Origin: Chloroflexota bacterium
GTDB lineage: Bacteria; Chloroflexota; Dehalococcoidia; Dehalococcoidales; JACQON01
Assembly: GCA_016202545.1 (NCBI GenBank)
Contig: JACQON010000004.1
Location: 1-44,697 of the forward strand
Direction of reading: 5' to 3'
DNA: 44,697 nucleotides
Part shown: piece after piece, positions 17,573-25,604 of the stretch
Layout: each line of letters begins with the position of its first letter
Position numbering within the stretch: position 1 is the stretch's first letter
Made by a program: the position numbers and the translations under genes
Notes under the pieces: model-generated
What the model saw: only the letters and a program-made list of their open reading frames with translations
The model's database searches: none
Told to the model about the DNA's origin: nothing

Positions 17573-19380
17573 CGCTTGCCCTCCTTGCCCTTCGTTAGTT
17601 CGCCTTCCCTGTAGTCATGGGAAACTACCACCTCCGCCCGCGCTACGCCGGTATTTTCGGCGGAGTCGGTGGCCTGGACAGCGAAAGAGTAAACCCGCCC
17701 ATCGAGGTCCTTGCCGTCTGCCCACGCCTCTAGCTGGACCTGCTTCTGGAGATATGACCCCGAGGCACGCTCAACCAGTTCGATTTGACCGTATTCATCC
17801 TTTATCACCAGTAGCAGTGAATATGCTTCCGAAAGCCCGTCATTTACCGAGACTGTGACCAGGACATCCGCCATAGCCCCTCTCCGGTCGCCCGCCGCTG
17901 TGATAATGCTGGGGCTGACCGAGATGGTCACAGCGGGTCCGGTCTTGTCTATATTGGCTTGAACGGATGCCGGCGGCGTCTGGACATTGCCGGCGTTGTC
18001 CCGGGACCTGGCCTGAACGACGAACCGGCCCTCCTGGGATATGATGAATGGCCCCTGGTACGTATGCCATGTCTGCCCGGAATCCATGCTGTACTCGGTC
18101 ATGGCCACTCCAGAGCCACCGGGATTGTCCTCGGCGGTGAGCTCCACGGTCACATCCGAGTGATACCAGCCTGTGGCACTCTGAACGCCGACGATTTCAA
18201 TATCAGTAGTGGGAGGCATCCAGTCACCGGGCTTATCATTGTCCGCGTAGCTTGCCGCCCTGGCGGCACTGGCCAGCCCCCACCCGTAATATTCATCCCA
18301 TCCCGGCAGGCCAAGGTCTTCCGCCGTCACCTGGAGGATTCGCCTGACCTCGGCGTTGCTGGTGACCCCGGAGGCGATGAGCGACGCCGCCGCTCCGGAG
18401 ATATGTGGCGCAGACAGGGATGTGCCACTCCCGCTAACGTAGCCGCCGCCACGGGCGGTGGTCAGGATGTCGACGCCGGGCGCCATCAGCTCCAGCTCGG
18501 GGCCGGTGCTGCTAAAGCTGGCCCTAACACCCTGCTGGTCTGTAGCCCCCACGGCAATGACCGGCTGATACCTTGCCGGAGAGTATATGATGCCCTGGTC
18601 GCCAGCGTTGCCGGCGGCAGCCACGAGCACAATTCCAGCCTGATATGCTGCCTCCAGGGCAGCTTGAATGACGGATGATTGTTCCAGGGGCCCGCCGAAG
18701 CTCATGTTCACCACCTGCATACGGTGGTCAATCGCCCATTCGATGCCCGCCAGAATGTCGCTGGAATATCCCCACCCCCACTTATTGAGGACTTTCACTG
18801 CGTAAAGCTGCGCCTCTGGAGCGACGCCTGTCACCCCGGTGCCGTTGTCCAGCGCGCCAACCACTCCGGCGACCATAGTGCCATGGCCGTGGTCGTCGTC
18901 GGCGCTGGTTGCCCCGTCAACGAAGCTGACCCTGCCCACCACCCGCAGGTCGGGGTGGTCGAGGTCAATGCCGGTATCAAGGATGGCGACCTTTACCCCC
19001 CTTCCGTTGCTCTGCCCGTGCGCCACCCCGGCATCTATGCGGTCAACGGCCCGGGGAAGCGTTTGCTCAACGACCTGAAGGCTGACATCCTCCTCGATAG
19101 AGGTCACCTTCGGGTTGCGGCGCAGCGATTCAAGCCTGTCCCTGGGAATGGAAGCAGCAACGGCGGGGACGATGTGATAGCTGCGCTTTATATTGCCGCC
19201 AGCGTTATGTACCAGCGCCTCTTCGGTGGGGCCCGGCGTGACGTCAAAGGACATCAGGACGTTGACCCTGCCTTCCTGGGCTGCTGCCTGTGCGAAGATG
19301 TAGCTCGCCGGGGTCAAGGTCAAGGCGGTCGCCAGCACGGCGCTGATGGCGTAGATTAGTCTGCTTGATTTCCCTCTCAT
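17569..19380 (-). CDS. secreted subtilisin-like serine protease (S8)
   Basis: A 603-residue exported protease. A signal peptide (about 1-33, ending near AQAAAQ) is followed by an I9-like propeptide (about 38-105) and the S8 catalytic domain (about 110-380) with D135 in AILDTGIDLDHPDL, H166 in HGHGTMVAG, oxyanion N258 in AAAGNAG and S321 in GTSLSAPHISG. The C-terminal half has two Ig-like/bacterial surface repeats: one like OmpL47 (VELTAEDNPGGSGVAMTEYS ...), one beta-rich. No LPxTG or membrane anchor is seen. The ATG at 19378-19380 is preferred over the upstream GTG at 19404 because a purine-rich site precedes it. The gene is coupled to the Glu-receiver gene. Confidence 0.93.
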   Translation of the reverse strand: MRGKSSRLIYAISAVLATALTLTPASYIFAQAAAQEGRVNVLMSFDVTPGPTEEALVHNAGGNIKRSYHIVPAVAASIPRDRLESLRRNPKVTSIEEDVSLQVVEQTLPRAVDRIDAGVAHGQSNGRGVKVAILDTGIDLDHPDLRVVGRVSFVDGATSADDDHGHGTMVAGVVGALDNGTGVTGVAPEAQLYAVKVLNKWGWGYSSDILAGIEWAIDHRMQVVNMSFGGPLEQSSVIQAALEAAYQAGIVLVAAAGNAGDQGIIYSPARYQPVIAVGATDQQGVRASFSSTGPELELMAPGVDILTTARGGGYVSGSGTSLSAPHISGAAASLIASGVTSNAEVRRILQVTAEDLGLPGWDEYYGWGLASAARAASYADNDKPGDWMPPTTDIEIVGVQSATGWYHSDVTVELTAEDNPGGSGVAMTEYSMDSGQTWHTYQGPFIISQEGRFVVQARSRDNAGNVQTPPASVQANIDKTGPAVTISVSPSIITAAGDRRGAMADVLVTVSVNDGLSEAYSLLLVIKDEYGQIELVERASGSYLQKQVQLEAWADGKDLDGRVYSFAVQATDSAENTGVARAEVVVSHDYREGELTKGKEGKR

Positions 19381-19488
19381 CTCCGGCCCCTTTCTGCTTA
19401 CCACGTACTCAGCTTACAGCCGGGATGAGAAAGAAGGGCTAAAAAACAGGTGGGGAATTCTAAAGATTTCCTAAATTTTCGTACCAAC

Positions 19489-19511
19489 AAAAAGCACCCC
19501 AAAAGGGGCGC
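19489..19511 (-). terminator. rho-independent terminator after the ompR-type regulator
   Basis: On the minus strand GCGCCCC and GGGGTGC (one G-T pair) flank a TTTT loop and are followed by TTTTTG. It separates the kinase/regulator operon from the protease cluster, so the latter needs its own promoter. None is clear in 19405-19488. Confidence 0.85.
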
Positions 19512-19548
19512 TCCAGGGGTCGCCTTCCGGCGCTGCCGGTCTTTTATG

Positions 19549-20244
19549 CTACCGGGCGGCCTTGAACAGGTAGCCCACGCCGGGCACGGTCAGGATATAT
19601 CGCGGATTCGATGATTCATTCTCCACCTTCATCCGTAAGTGGTTCATGAATACGTGAAGATATTGCTTTTCCTCCCTGTATTCGGGCCCCCACACTCTGT
19701 TCAGCAGGTGAGAATGGGTAAGCACTTTGCCGGCATTAAGCACCAGTTCCTGGAGAAGCTGGTATTCGGTGGGTGTCAGGCTGACCTCTTTGCCAGCTAC
19801 GGTTACTTGCCTTGAGGCAAAGCTGACCTCAAGGTCGCCGCTGGCAAAAGCGGCCTGCGTTGGCGCGGCGCCGGGCGCCTGGCTGCGGCGGAATACTGCT
19901 CTGACCCTGGCGATAAGCTCGGCTATTCCAAACGGTTTGGAGATATAGTCATCAGCGCCCAGGTCGAGGCACTTCACCTTGTCCTGTTCGTCGCCGCGTG
20001 CGCTGAGCATGATTATCGGCGTCTGCGACCATTCGCGGAGCCACCGGCAGACTTCAAACCCGTCCGCTTTGGGCATCGTTATATCCAGGATTATGAGGTC
20101 GGGCAGCTCTCGCTCGATGACCTGGATGGCTTCAGCGCCGTCCATCGCCACCAGCGTTTCACAGCCTTCCGCCTTCAGATTGGCACGGACGAACTTTACT
20201 ATGGCGGGGTCATCATCAGCAATCAGGATGCGCTTGCGGTGCAT
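19549..20244 (-). CDS. OmpR/KdpE-type response regulator
   Basis: A 231-residue transcription factor. The receiver (1-120) shows D10/D11/D12, phospho-acceptor D54 (DLIILDITMP), Ser in IIMLSA and the lysine in YISKPFG. The winged-helix output (about 130-230) shows SLTPTEYQLLQELVLNAGKV and VWGPEYREEKQYLHVFMNHL, closest in style to KdpE. It should bind DNA when phosphorylated by the adjacent kinase. The ATG at 20242-20244 lies 29 bases inside the preceding receiver gene, so translation is coupled. The terminator at 19489-19511 follows. Confidence 0.93.
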   Translation of the reverse strand: MHRKRILIADDDPAIVKFVRANLKAEGCETLVAMDGAEAIQVIERELPDLIILDITMPKADGFEVCRWLREWSQTPIIMLSARGDEQDKVKCLDLGADDYISKPFGIAELIARVRAVFRRSQAPGAAPTQAAFASGDLEVSFASRQVTVAGKEVSLTPTEYQLLQELVLNAGKVLTHSHLLNRVWGPEYREEKQYLHVFMNHLRMKVENESSNPRYILTVPGVGYLFKAAR

Positions 20245-20629
20245 TTCCGGTGTCCCCGTCCCTTTTTAGAGCTTGGCGCACCTGGCGCAGCAGTTCATCA
20301 ATGGTGAACGGCTTGGATAGGTAGCCAGCCGCACCCATGGCGTTTGCCCTCTTTCCGTCCTCCTGGTTCTCCTTCACTGCGGCAGTCATGATAATCACGG
20401 GTATCTTCTGAAGGTCTTGCCTGGCCTTGAGGGCCTCCAGGACATCCCAGCCGGACATGCCGGGCATCATCAGGTCGAGGAGAATCAGGTCGGCGTTCTG
20501 CAGTCGCGCCTGCTTCAGCCCCTCTTCACCGTCGGCAGCCAAGAGCACGCTATATCCGCTGGCAGTCAGGTTGGCTCTCACCAGCTTTCGGACGTTAGCC
20601 TCGTTTTCAACTACCAGAATCCTGGGCAA
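20216..20629 (-). CDS. single-domain response regulator (receiver)
   Basis: A 137-residue receiver with phospho-acceptor D52 (ADLILLDLMMPG), conserved Thr in VIIMTAA and Lys in YLSKPF; the acidic pair is E8 with E10 nearby. It has no output domain, so it could relay phosphate from the kinase or act by contacts. The start is TTG at 20627-20629, with GAGAGG a few bases upstream. It overlaps the kinase gene by 23 bases and the OmpR-type gene by 29. Confidence 0.9.
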   Translation of the reverse strand: MPRILVVENEANVRKLVRANLTASGYSVLLAADGEEGLKQARLQNADLILLDLMMPGMSGWDVLEALKARQDLQKIPVIIMTAAVKENQEDGKRANAMGAAGYLSKPFTIDELLRQVRQALKRDGDTGNAPQAHPDC

Positions 20630-23378
20630 TTTCCTCTCCCCCTTTGCTCACCGGCAAGGTGAAGCTGAACTTTGAGCCCTCTCCAAGCTTGCTCTCCACC
20701 CATATTTTGCCGCTATGGGCTTCCAAGATGCCGTGACAAATGGATAGTCCCAGGCCGGTCCCCGATTTTCGGCCAGCAACGACATTCTCCACCTGGTAGA
20801 AGCGGTCAAATACCCTGTCCAGATGCTCAGCGGGAATGCCCACACCCCTGTCGGTGACGCTTACAACAACCTGTCCCCCATCAAGCCGGGCCTCGATGAT
20901 GATTTCGGTGCCATCAGCCGAATGCCTGGCGGCGTTTTCCACCAGGTTGGTCAGCACCTGCCCGATGCGCAATATGTCAACCAGGACCGGTGGCAAGTCC
21001 GGGGGCACGGCGAGCTTTAGCTGGTGGTGTTCGGTGAGCTTGGCCAGCACGCTTCCTATCGAGTCCAATATCTCAACGATGCTGTAGTCGGTCCTATCGA
21101 GCTTCAACGCGCCAGCCTCAAGACGCGACATATCCAGGAGGTCGCTGATGAGGCGGGTGAGCCGGTCCGACTCCTGGTCGATGGTATGTAGGAAATCCCG
21201 TTGCTCTTCAGCGCTCCACTGGATGTCCGGCCGGAGGAGCGTGGAGACGAAGCCCTTGATTGAAGTCAGCGGGGTGCGCAACTCGTGCGATACGTTGGCC
21301 AGCAACTGAGTCCGCAGCCTATCAACCTCTCTCAAGTCTTGCTTCTCGCGCGCTTTCGCCTCTGCTTGCTGGCGCTCGGGGATGTCCAGGGAAGGTAGTG
21401 AGATGCCCTCAGATCCCGGTGGTCCACAGAGTTCGAACCAGCCTTTAGCCCCATCGGGAAAAGTAAACTCGTTTTCCATACGCTGTGGGGTGCGCTTTTT
21501 CATGCATTGCTGAAGCCTGGCAAAGACCTCGGTATTCTCAATGCCGGGGTACATCTCCATCATGGTGTGTCCGAGCAGATTTTCCTTGGGGTAACGACCC
21601 TGCCTGGCAATGGCATCGTTTACATACAGGTAGCGCCAGTCATAGCCTATAATCTGACACCCCTCTATCATGGCGTCCAGCGTGTTGCGGTAGCGTTCCT
21701 CTTGCCGATTGAGCGCTTCCTCCGCGCGCTTGCGCTCGGAGATGTCCCGCACTGCCGCTATCCTTGCCGTCCGTCCATTGTAGGTAATCGCTTTCCCGCA
21801 TATTTCTGCAGCGAAAGTTGAGCCGTCCCTTCTGACGCATTCGAGTTCATAAGGTTTGTCATACCCTGAGGCGACGACCTGCCGGAGTAAATCATGATAG
21901 GCGGGGGCAGTGAATTCGAGTATGCTTTTGCCAATCAGCTCGGGCAGGTCACAGCGGAGCATGCCGGCCAGGGTGTGATTTCCGTCCAGGATTTTGCCCT
22001 GTTCGGTAATCGCAATCCCCTCAAAGGAGGCATCCGAGAGCTGGCGAAATCTTTCCTCGCTGTGATACAGGGCCTCCTCAGCTTGCTTGTACTCCTCTTT
22101 CCTTTCGATATTAGCCAGGGCAAAAGCGATATCACCGCATAGTTCGAGGAACAGGCCCTGTTCCTCTTCGTCATAAACTATTACGGAAGAGGCGGCCACG
22201 GAAGGGACGGTTACCCCCAGTGCCCCGTAAAACTTACCCTGGTATTCCAGTCTGCATCTGAAAACGCCCTGACTGCTGTGCTGGCCAGCCAGAACGCACC
22301 CCTGGTGACTCTTCCCCGGCTCATCATAAGCGATAAAAGGCTTCTCTTGAGCCAGCAGTTCCCTCAGGCAGGGGGGATAGCCGACGGTCTTTATTTGCTC
22401 CAGGAAGATGGAGGCGTATTCTCCCAGTCCGGCGCTGGCGGCTGTGACGAGGCTTTTGTTTTCATCCAGCAGCAGTATCCATGCGTTCTCATAGCCACGC
22501 CCCTCCACCAGCAGCTCGCAGCTCTTCTGAATCAGACATTCTCTATCCTCCTCGCGCGTAATCAACTGGTTAACGTTTCTGACCGCCTTGAGCACCAGAG
22601 TGAGATGGGCAATCCTTTCTTCAGCCCGCTTCCGCGATGAGGCTGTCTGTAGATACCCATGAACTACCACCCCCATTACCAGCAGGTAGGCTGACAGGCG
22701 TACTGCGTGCCAAAACCACCATACGTCATCCCAGAGTGCCGAGTAGGTGAACGTTAGCGAAGCCAGGCCGAACAGCAGGGCCATGCAGGAGAAAAGATAA
22801 GGCTCCGCTTTGATGGAATGGTGGAAATCGAGGAGGAAACGCCCTGCGGCAGCTACGAAGAAGACTCCGGAAAGGAGATTCAGTGCCATGGCAGTGGTGG
22901 TGAACCTCCCGTCCTGTACCATTACGGGCAATGTTTCGCGGAATAGCAATGTCCAGAGTCCAAAAAGCACAGAGCCCGCGATGACCGCCCAGGGAACCCA
23001 CTTTCTAATGGAGGCGTACCGGAGCGATTCCGGCAACCAGACCAGGGCGAAGCCAAAACCGCCGGCAAGCGCCGCCGTCGAGTGGAGCAAAACGAACTGG
23101 TGACCAGGCTGTGCAGTCGCATGGAAACCGTCCAGTATGCCCGCCCCCAGCAGTCCCATGGCTACCCAGAACAGCCGCCCGCCGCCCTCGTCGGGCCGCC
23201 TTTGGAGCAATACAACCGCCATAAGGATTGCGGCCAGTGCTCCCACGGTCTCTACGGTTGAGTGGAGCGGCTCATTCTGCCAGAGAAAGTAGGGCCATAG
23301 CACCCGCATGGTTGCCACGGGCAGTAAAGCGAGCATGGCCGCCAGGGCTATGTACAGCAGCAGACGCTTATCTTTCAC
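20607..23378 (-). CDS. membrane multi-sensor histidine kinase (7-8 TM, GAF, PAS, PAS)
   Basis: A 923-residue sensor. Residues 1-245 form about seven or eight membrane helices with conserved-looking histidines (H39 in LHSTVE, H86 in DGFHA, H99, H186/H187, H224, H240), resembling MASE-type sensory domains. Then come a GAF domain (about 265-425), two PAS domains (about 440-550 and 560-670, each followed by an ERK/RAEEAL linker), HisKA with H698 in ANVSHELRTPL, and an HATPase domain with NLVENAARHS, DRGVGIP and GTGLGLSI. It should autophosphorylate and pass phosphate to the two overlapping downstream regulators. The GTG start at 23376-23378 has a weak ribosome site. The signal is unknown; histidines may bind metal or haem. 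Confidence 0.92.
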   Translation of the reverse strand: MKDKRLLLYIALAAMLALLPVATMRVLWPYFLWQNEPLHSTVETVGALAAILMAVVLLQRRPDEGGGRLFWVAMGLLGAGILDGFHATAQPGHQFVLLHSTAALAGGFGFALVWLPESLRYASIRKWVPWAVIAGSVLFGLWTLLFRETLPVMVQDGRFTTTAMALNLLSGVFFVAAAGRFLLDFHHSIKAEPYLFSCMALLFGLASLTFTYSALWDDVWWFWHAVRLSAYLLVMGVVVHGYLQTASSRKRAEERIAHLTLVLKAVRNVNQLITREEDRECLIQKSCELLVEGRGYENAWILLLDENKSLVTAASAGLGEYASIFLEQIKTVGYPPCLRELLAQEKPFIAYDEPGKSHQGCVLAGQHSSQGVFRCRLEYQGKFYGALGVTVPSVAASSVIVYDEEEQGLFLELCGDIAFALANIERKEEYKQAEEALYHSEERFRQLSDASFEGIAITEQGKILDGNHTLAGMLRCDLPELIGKSILEFTAPAYHDLLRQVVASGYDKPYELECVRRDGSTFAAEICGKAITYNGRTARIAAVRDISERKRAEEALNRQEERYRNTLDAMIEGCQIIGYDWRYLYVNDAIARQGRYPKENLLGHTMMEMYPGIENTEVFARLQQCMKKRTPQRMENEFTFPDGAKGWFELCGPPGSEGISLPSLDIPERQQAEAKAREKQDLREVDRLRTQLLANVSHELRTPLTSIKGFVSTLLRPDIQWSAEEQRDFLHTIDQESDRLTRLISDLLDMSRLEAGALKLDRTDYSIVEILDSIGSVLAKLTEHHQLKLAVPPDLPPVLVDILRIGQVLTNLVENAARHSADGTEIIIEARLDGGQVVVSVTDRGVGIPAEHLDRVFDRFYQVENVVAGRKSGTGLGLSICHGILEAHSGKIWVESKLGEGSKFSFTLPVSKGGEEIAQDSGS

Positions 23379-23480
23379 CGCCCGATAAACCCTCTAGAAA
23401 GTTGCGGAGCACCGAACGCCTTTCGGTCCGCTGGTGCGCCTGTCAAGGTCTCTGAGCCTTCCATAGGCCGTTTCCCGGTC

Positions 23481-23717
23481 TTACTGCTGTTTTTCATTTG
23501 TTTTTCCGTGGCTAACACTACTGATATAGCTGGCCCTGGCCTTGATTTTCTCTACCTCGGCTGCAGTGAACAGCCTCCAGCCTCTCCAGTCTCTGTACTC
23601 GATGTCGCTGAAAACACCCTTCTTCAGCCAGCGGAAGAGGGTATTCCTGCTTATGCCGAGTTTGCGGCATACTTCGGCGGTCCTATAGTAGGTCTGGCCT
23701 TCTATTACTACAGGCAT
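23481..23717 (-). CDS. small helix-turn-helix (MerR/excisionase-like) DNA-binding protein
   Basis: A 78-residue protein with the winged-helix fold of MerR and excisionase families: TYYRTAEVCRKLGISRNTLF is the helix-turn-helix, RWLKKGVF and WRGWRLFTAAEVEKIKAR the wing and last helix. There is no ligand-binding domain. It lies 102 bases upstream of the histidine kinase gene on the same strand. A TTGCTA-17-TACACT promoter and a perfect tandem 9-bp repeat sit just upstream of its ATG, so it may regulate itself. The ATG at 23715-23717 is preceded by AGAGG. Confidence 0.85.
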   Translation of the reverse strand: MPVVIEGQTYYRTAEVCRKLGISRNTLFRWLKKGVFSDIEYRDWRGWRLFTAAEVEKIKARASYISSVSHGKTNEKQQ

Positions 23718-23727
23718 GTTTATGCCT

Positions 23728-23745
23728 CTAATACTACTAATACTA
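23728..23745 (-). promoter_or_regulatory. perfect tandem 9-bp repeat, candidate operator of the HTH gene
   Basis: On the minus strand TAGTATTAG occurs twice head to tail, starting 10 bases before the ATG, in the predicted 5' leader. Spacing of 9 bases is close to a helical turn. An 8-bp palindrome GGTATACC lies next to it at 23750-23757. Confidence 0.45.
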
Positions 23746-23768
23746 CCCGGGTATACCAGGTAGCAGAT

Positions 23769-23797
23769 AGTGTAAGTTGTCTCTATTACTTTAGCAA
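23769..23797 (-). promoter_or_regulatory. predicted promoter of the HTH gene
   Basis: Minus-strand TTGCTA (23792-23797), 17-base spacer, TACACT (23769-23774), about 50 bases ahead of the ATG. Confidence 0.5.
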
Positions 23798-23864
23798 TCC
23801 CCCGTTCGGGCTATCTTGGGGTGGTACTTTCGTACTACTCATGATGGGTTTCCGGCAAACAATA

Positions 23865-23873
23865 TGGTACAAT
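23865..23873 (+). promoter_or_regulatory. extended -10 promoter for the SDR gene
   Basis: TGGTACAAT is an extended -10 (TGn plus TACAAT) 26 bases before the ATG; no good -35. An AAAGGAGG ribosome site follows. Confidence 0.5.
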
Positions 23874-23899
23874 CGTTTGAGCAGAAAGGAGGTTGAAGC

Positions 23900-24667
23900 A
23901 TGAGCCTACCTAGCTTTTCACTGGCGGGCAGGACAGCCCTTGTCACCGGCGGCAGCAGGGGAATAGGCAGGGCTATCGCCCTGACCTTTGCCGAAGCCGG
24001 AGCCGATGTAGCCATCTGCAGCCGGACGGTCGCCGACGGTAAGCTCGAGGCGGTGGCCGGTGAAGTTCGGAGGCTTGGCCGGCGCTCCCTGGCAGTCCAG
24101 GCTGACATAACCCGGCAGGCCGACGTGGAGAATATGGTGCGCAGGGTCAGAGACGAGTTCGGGAGCATTGATATACTGGTGAACAACGCGGGCAACTATA
24201 TCACCTTCTTCCTGACTGAGCTTCGTGAAAAAGAGTGGGATATGACAATCGACACTCACCTTAAAGGCTACTACTTTTGCTGTCAGGCGGTGAGCAAAGT
24301 AATGGTGAAGCAAAAAAGAGGCAATATCATCAGTATTGCCTCTGATTTAGCCATTAAGCCATACTCTGAGTCAGGCGCTTATAGCGCTGCCAAAGCGGGC
24401 GTGCTCATGTTGACCCGGTCACTAGCCCTGGAGCTGGGGAAATACAGGATACGGGTAAACGCCATCAGCCCCGGCATGGTCAGGACGGAGATGATGGACT
24501 ATCTCACGCGTGACCCCGAAGCGCTGAGAGAGGCAGAGGCAGCCATACCGCTGGGCAGGATGGCCGAGACGGAGGACATCGCCGCCGCCGCCCTGTTTCT
24601 GGCTTCGGATGCCTCCAGTCACATTACCGGCCAGGCCATAGTCGTGGATGGCGGCTCGTGCGCTTAA
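23900..24667 (+). CDS. short-chain dehydrogenase/reductase (FabG-like)
   Basis: A 255-residue classical SDR. The Rossmann glycine motif TGGSRGIGRA is at 16-25, NNAG at 95-98, and the catalytic Ser (S145 or S148) with Y161 and K165 in YSAAKAG. The SRT after strand 2 suggests NADP(H) preference. It is similar to 3-oxoacyl-ACP reductases and to many alcohol dehydrogenases, so the substrate is open; there are no fatty-acid genes nearby. The start has a strong AAGGAGG. It is the first plus-strand gene of a stretch of redox enzymes (flavin reductase, AOR, nitrilase). Confidence 0.92.
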   Translation: MSLPSFSLAGRTALVTGGSRGIGRAIALTFAEAGADVAICSRTVADGKLEAVAGEVRRLGRRSLAVQADITRQADVENMVRRVRDEFGSIDILVNNAGNYITFFLTELREKEWDMTIDTHLKGYYFCCQAVSKVMVKQKRGNIISIASDLAIKPYSESGAYSAAKAGVLMLTRSLALELGKYRIRVNAISPGMVRTEMMDYLTRDPEALREAEAAIPLGRMAETEDIAAAALFLASDASSHITGQAIVVDGGSCA

Positions 24668-24805
24668 GCACCGGGCCCAATATGGAAAACGTGTCCTGCA
24701 AGCAAGCATGGTTTAGACTGCAATCATGGTGATGTGGTATCATAAAGTAGAACTACCCGGATAGGGTTGATGACAATGGTATAGTTCTGTTTGCAGGAGG
24801 GCCAA

Positions 24806-25522
24806 ATGCTAGACAGGCAGATTGAATGGACGCAAAGCCTGGCAGCCCAGCTCTTTTCACCCCGCCTGGCCGTAGTGGTCACCAGCATTGACTCGGCCGG
24901 CCGCGCTAATGCCGCCCCCTTCAGCTTCTTTATGCCCTTATCCTACATACCTCCCCGCGTGTGCTTCTCAGTTTCCCAGGCCAAGCACCACATGCGGGCC
25001 ACCGCCTTTCACTATGCCAAGGCGCAGTCTCCGGAGAAGATGCTGCGACTGAAGCAATATGCCGGCGAGACGCTGGAGATGCCGAAAGATACACTGGCCA
25101 ATATCATGGCAACGGGGGAGTTCGGCATCAACGTTCTGCCGGTAGACAACCTGGAGCAGGTCATCATCGCCGCCTACCGGTACCCTCACGGGGTGGATGA
25201 GATAGAGGTAAGCGGCCTGACACCGTACCCTTCGGCGTTGATAAAGCCGCCGCTTATCAAGGAGGCCAAGGCAGCCGCCGAGTGCAAGATGCTCATGCAT
25301 GTGGGCGTCGGCTCCGGGCTGGAGAAAACCACACTGGTCATCGGCGAAGTTGTTGCCTGGCATATTGACTCCGAAATCATGGAGGATGGCGAGATAAAGC
25401 CGGAGCGGATGCATACCCTGATTCAGTTCGCCAAGGCCACCTTTGGAGTATGCAATGACTTCCGCTACCGCGAGCGGGTGGCTTATCCTGAGGTCATTCC
25501 TATGCCCAAGCCAGCCCGGTAA
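24806..25522 (+). CDS. flavin reductase family protein (FMN-binding split barrel)
   Basis: A 238-residue flavoredoxin/HpaC-like protein. The split-barrel FMN region shows SPRLAVVVTSIDSAGRANAA, then PFSFFMPLSYIPPRVCFSVS, and a later ATGEFGINVLP. Members bind FMN and pass electrons from NAD(P)H to partner oxidases or serve as electron carriers in anaerobes. I place the start at the ATG 24806-24808, which has AGGAGG 6 bases upstream; the frame extends to a TTG at 24791 that overlaps this site. The 138 bases between it and the SDR gene show nothing clear. Confidence 0.88.
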   Translation: MLDRQIEWTQSLAAQLFSPRLAVVVTSIDSAGRANAAPFSFFMPLSYIPPRVCFSVSQAKHHMRATAFHYAKAQSPEKMLRLKQYAGETLEMPKDTLANIMATGEFGINVLPVDNLEQVIIAAYRYPHGVDEIEVSGLTPYPSALIKPPLIKEAKAAAECKMLMHVGVGSGLEKTTLVIGEVVAWHIDSEIMEDGEIKPERMHTLIQFAKATFGVCNDFRYRERVAYPEVIPMPKPAR

Positions 25523-25604
25523 CTGATGTTGTGGAGGCGTGGTGGAGGCTAGCGTTACCTTTCTCCGCTCGGTCTGATAGCTATTCGTAAGGAGGACATT
25601 CAGA

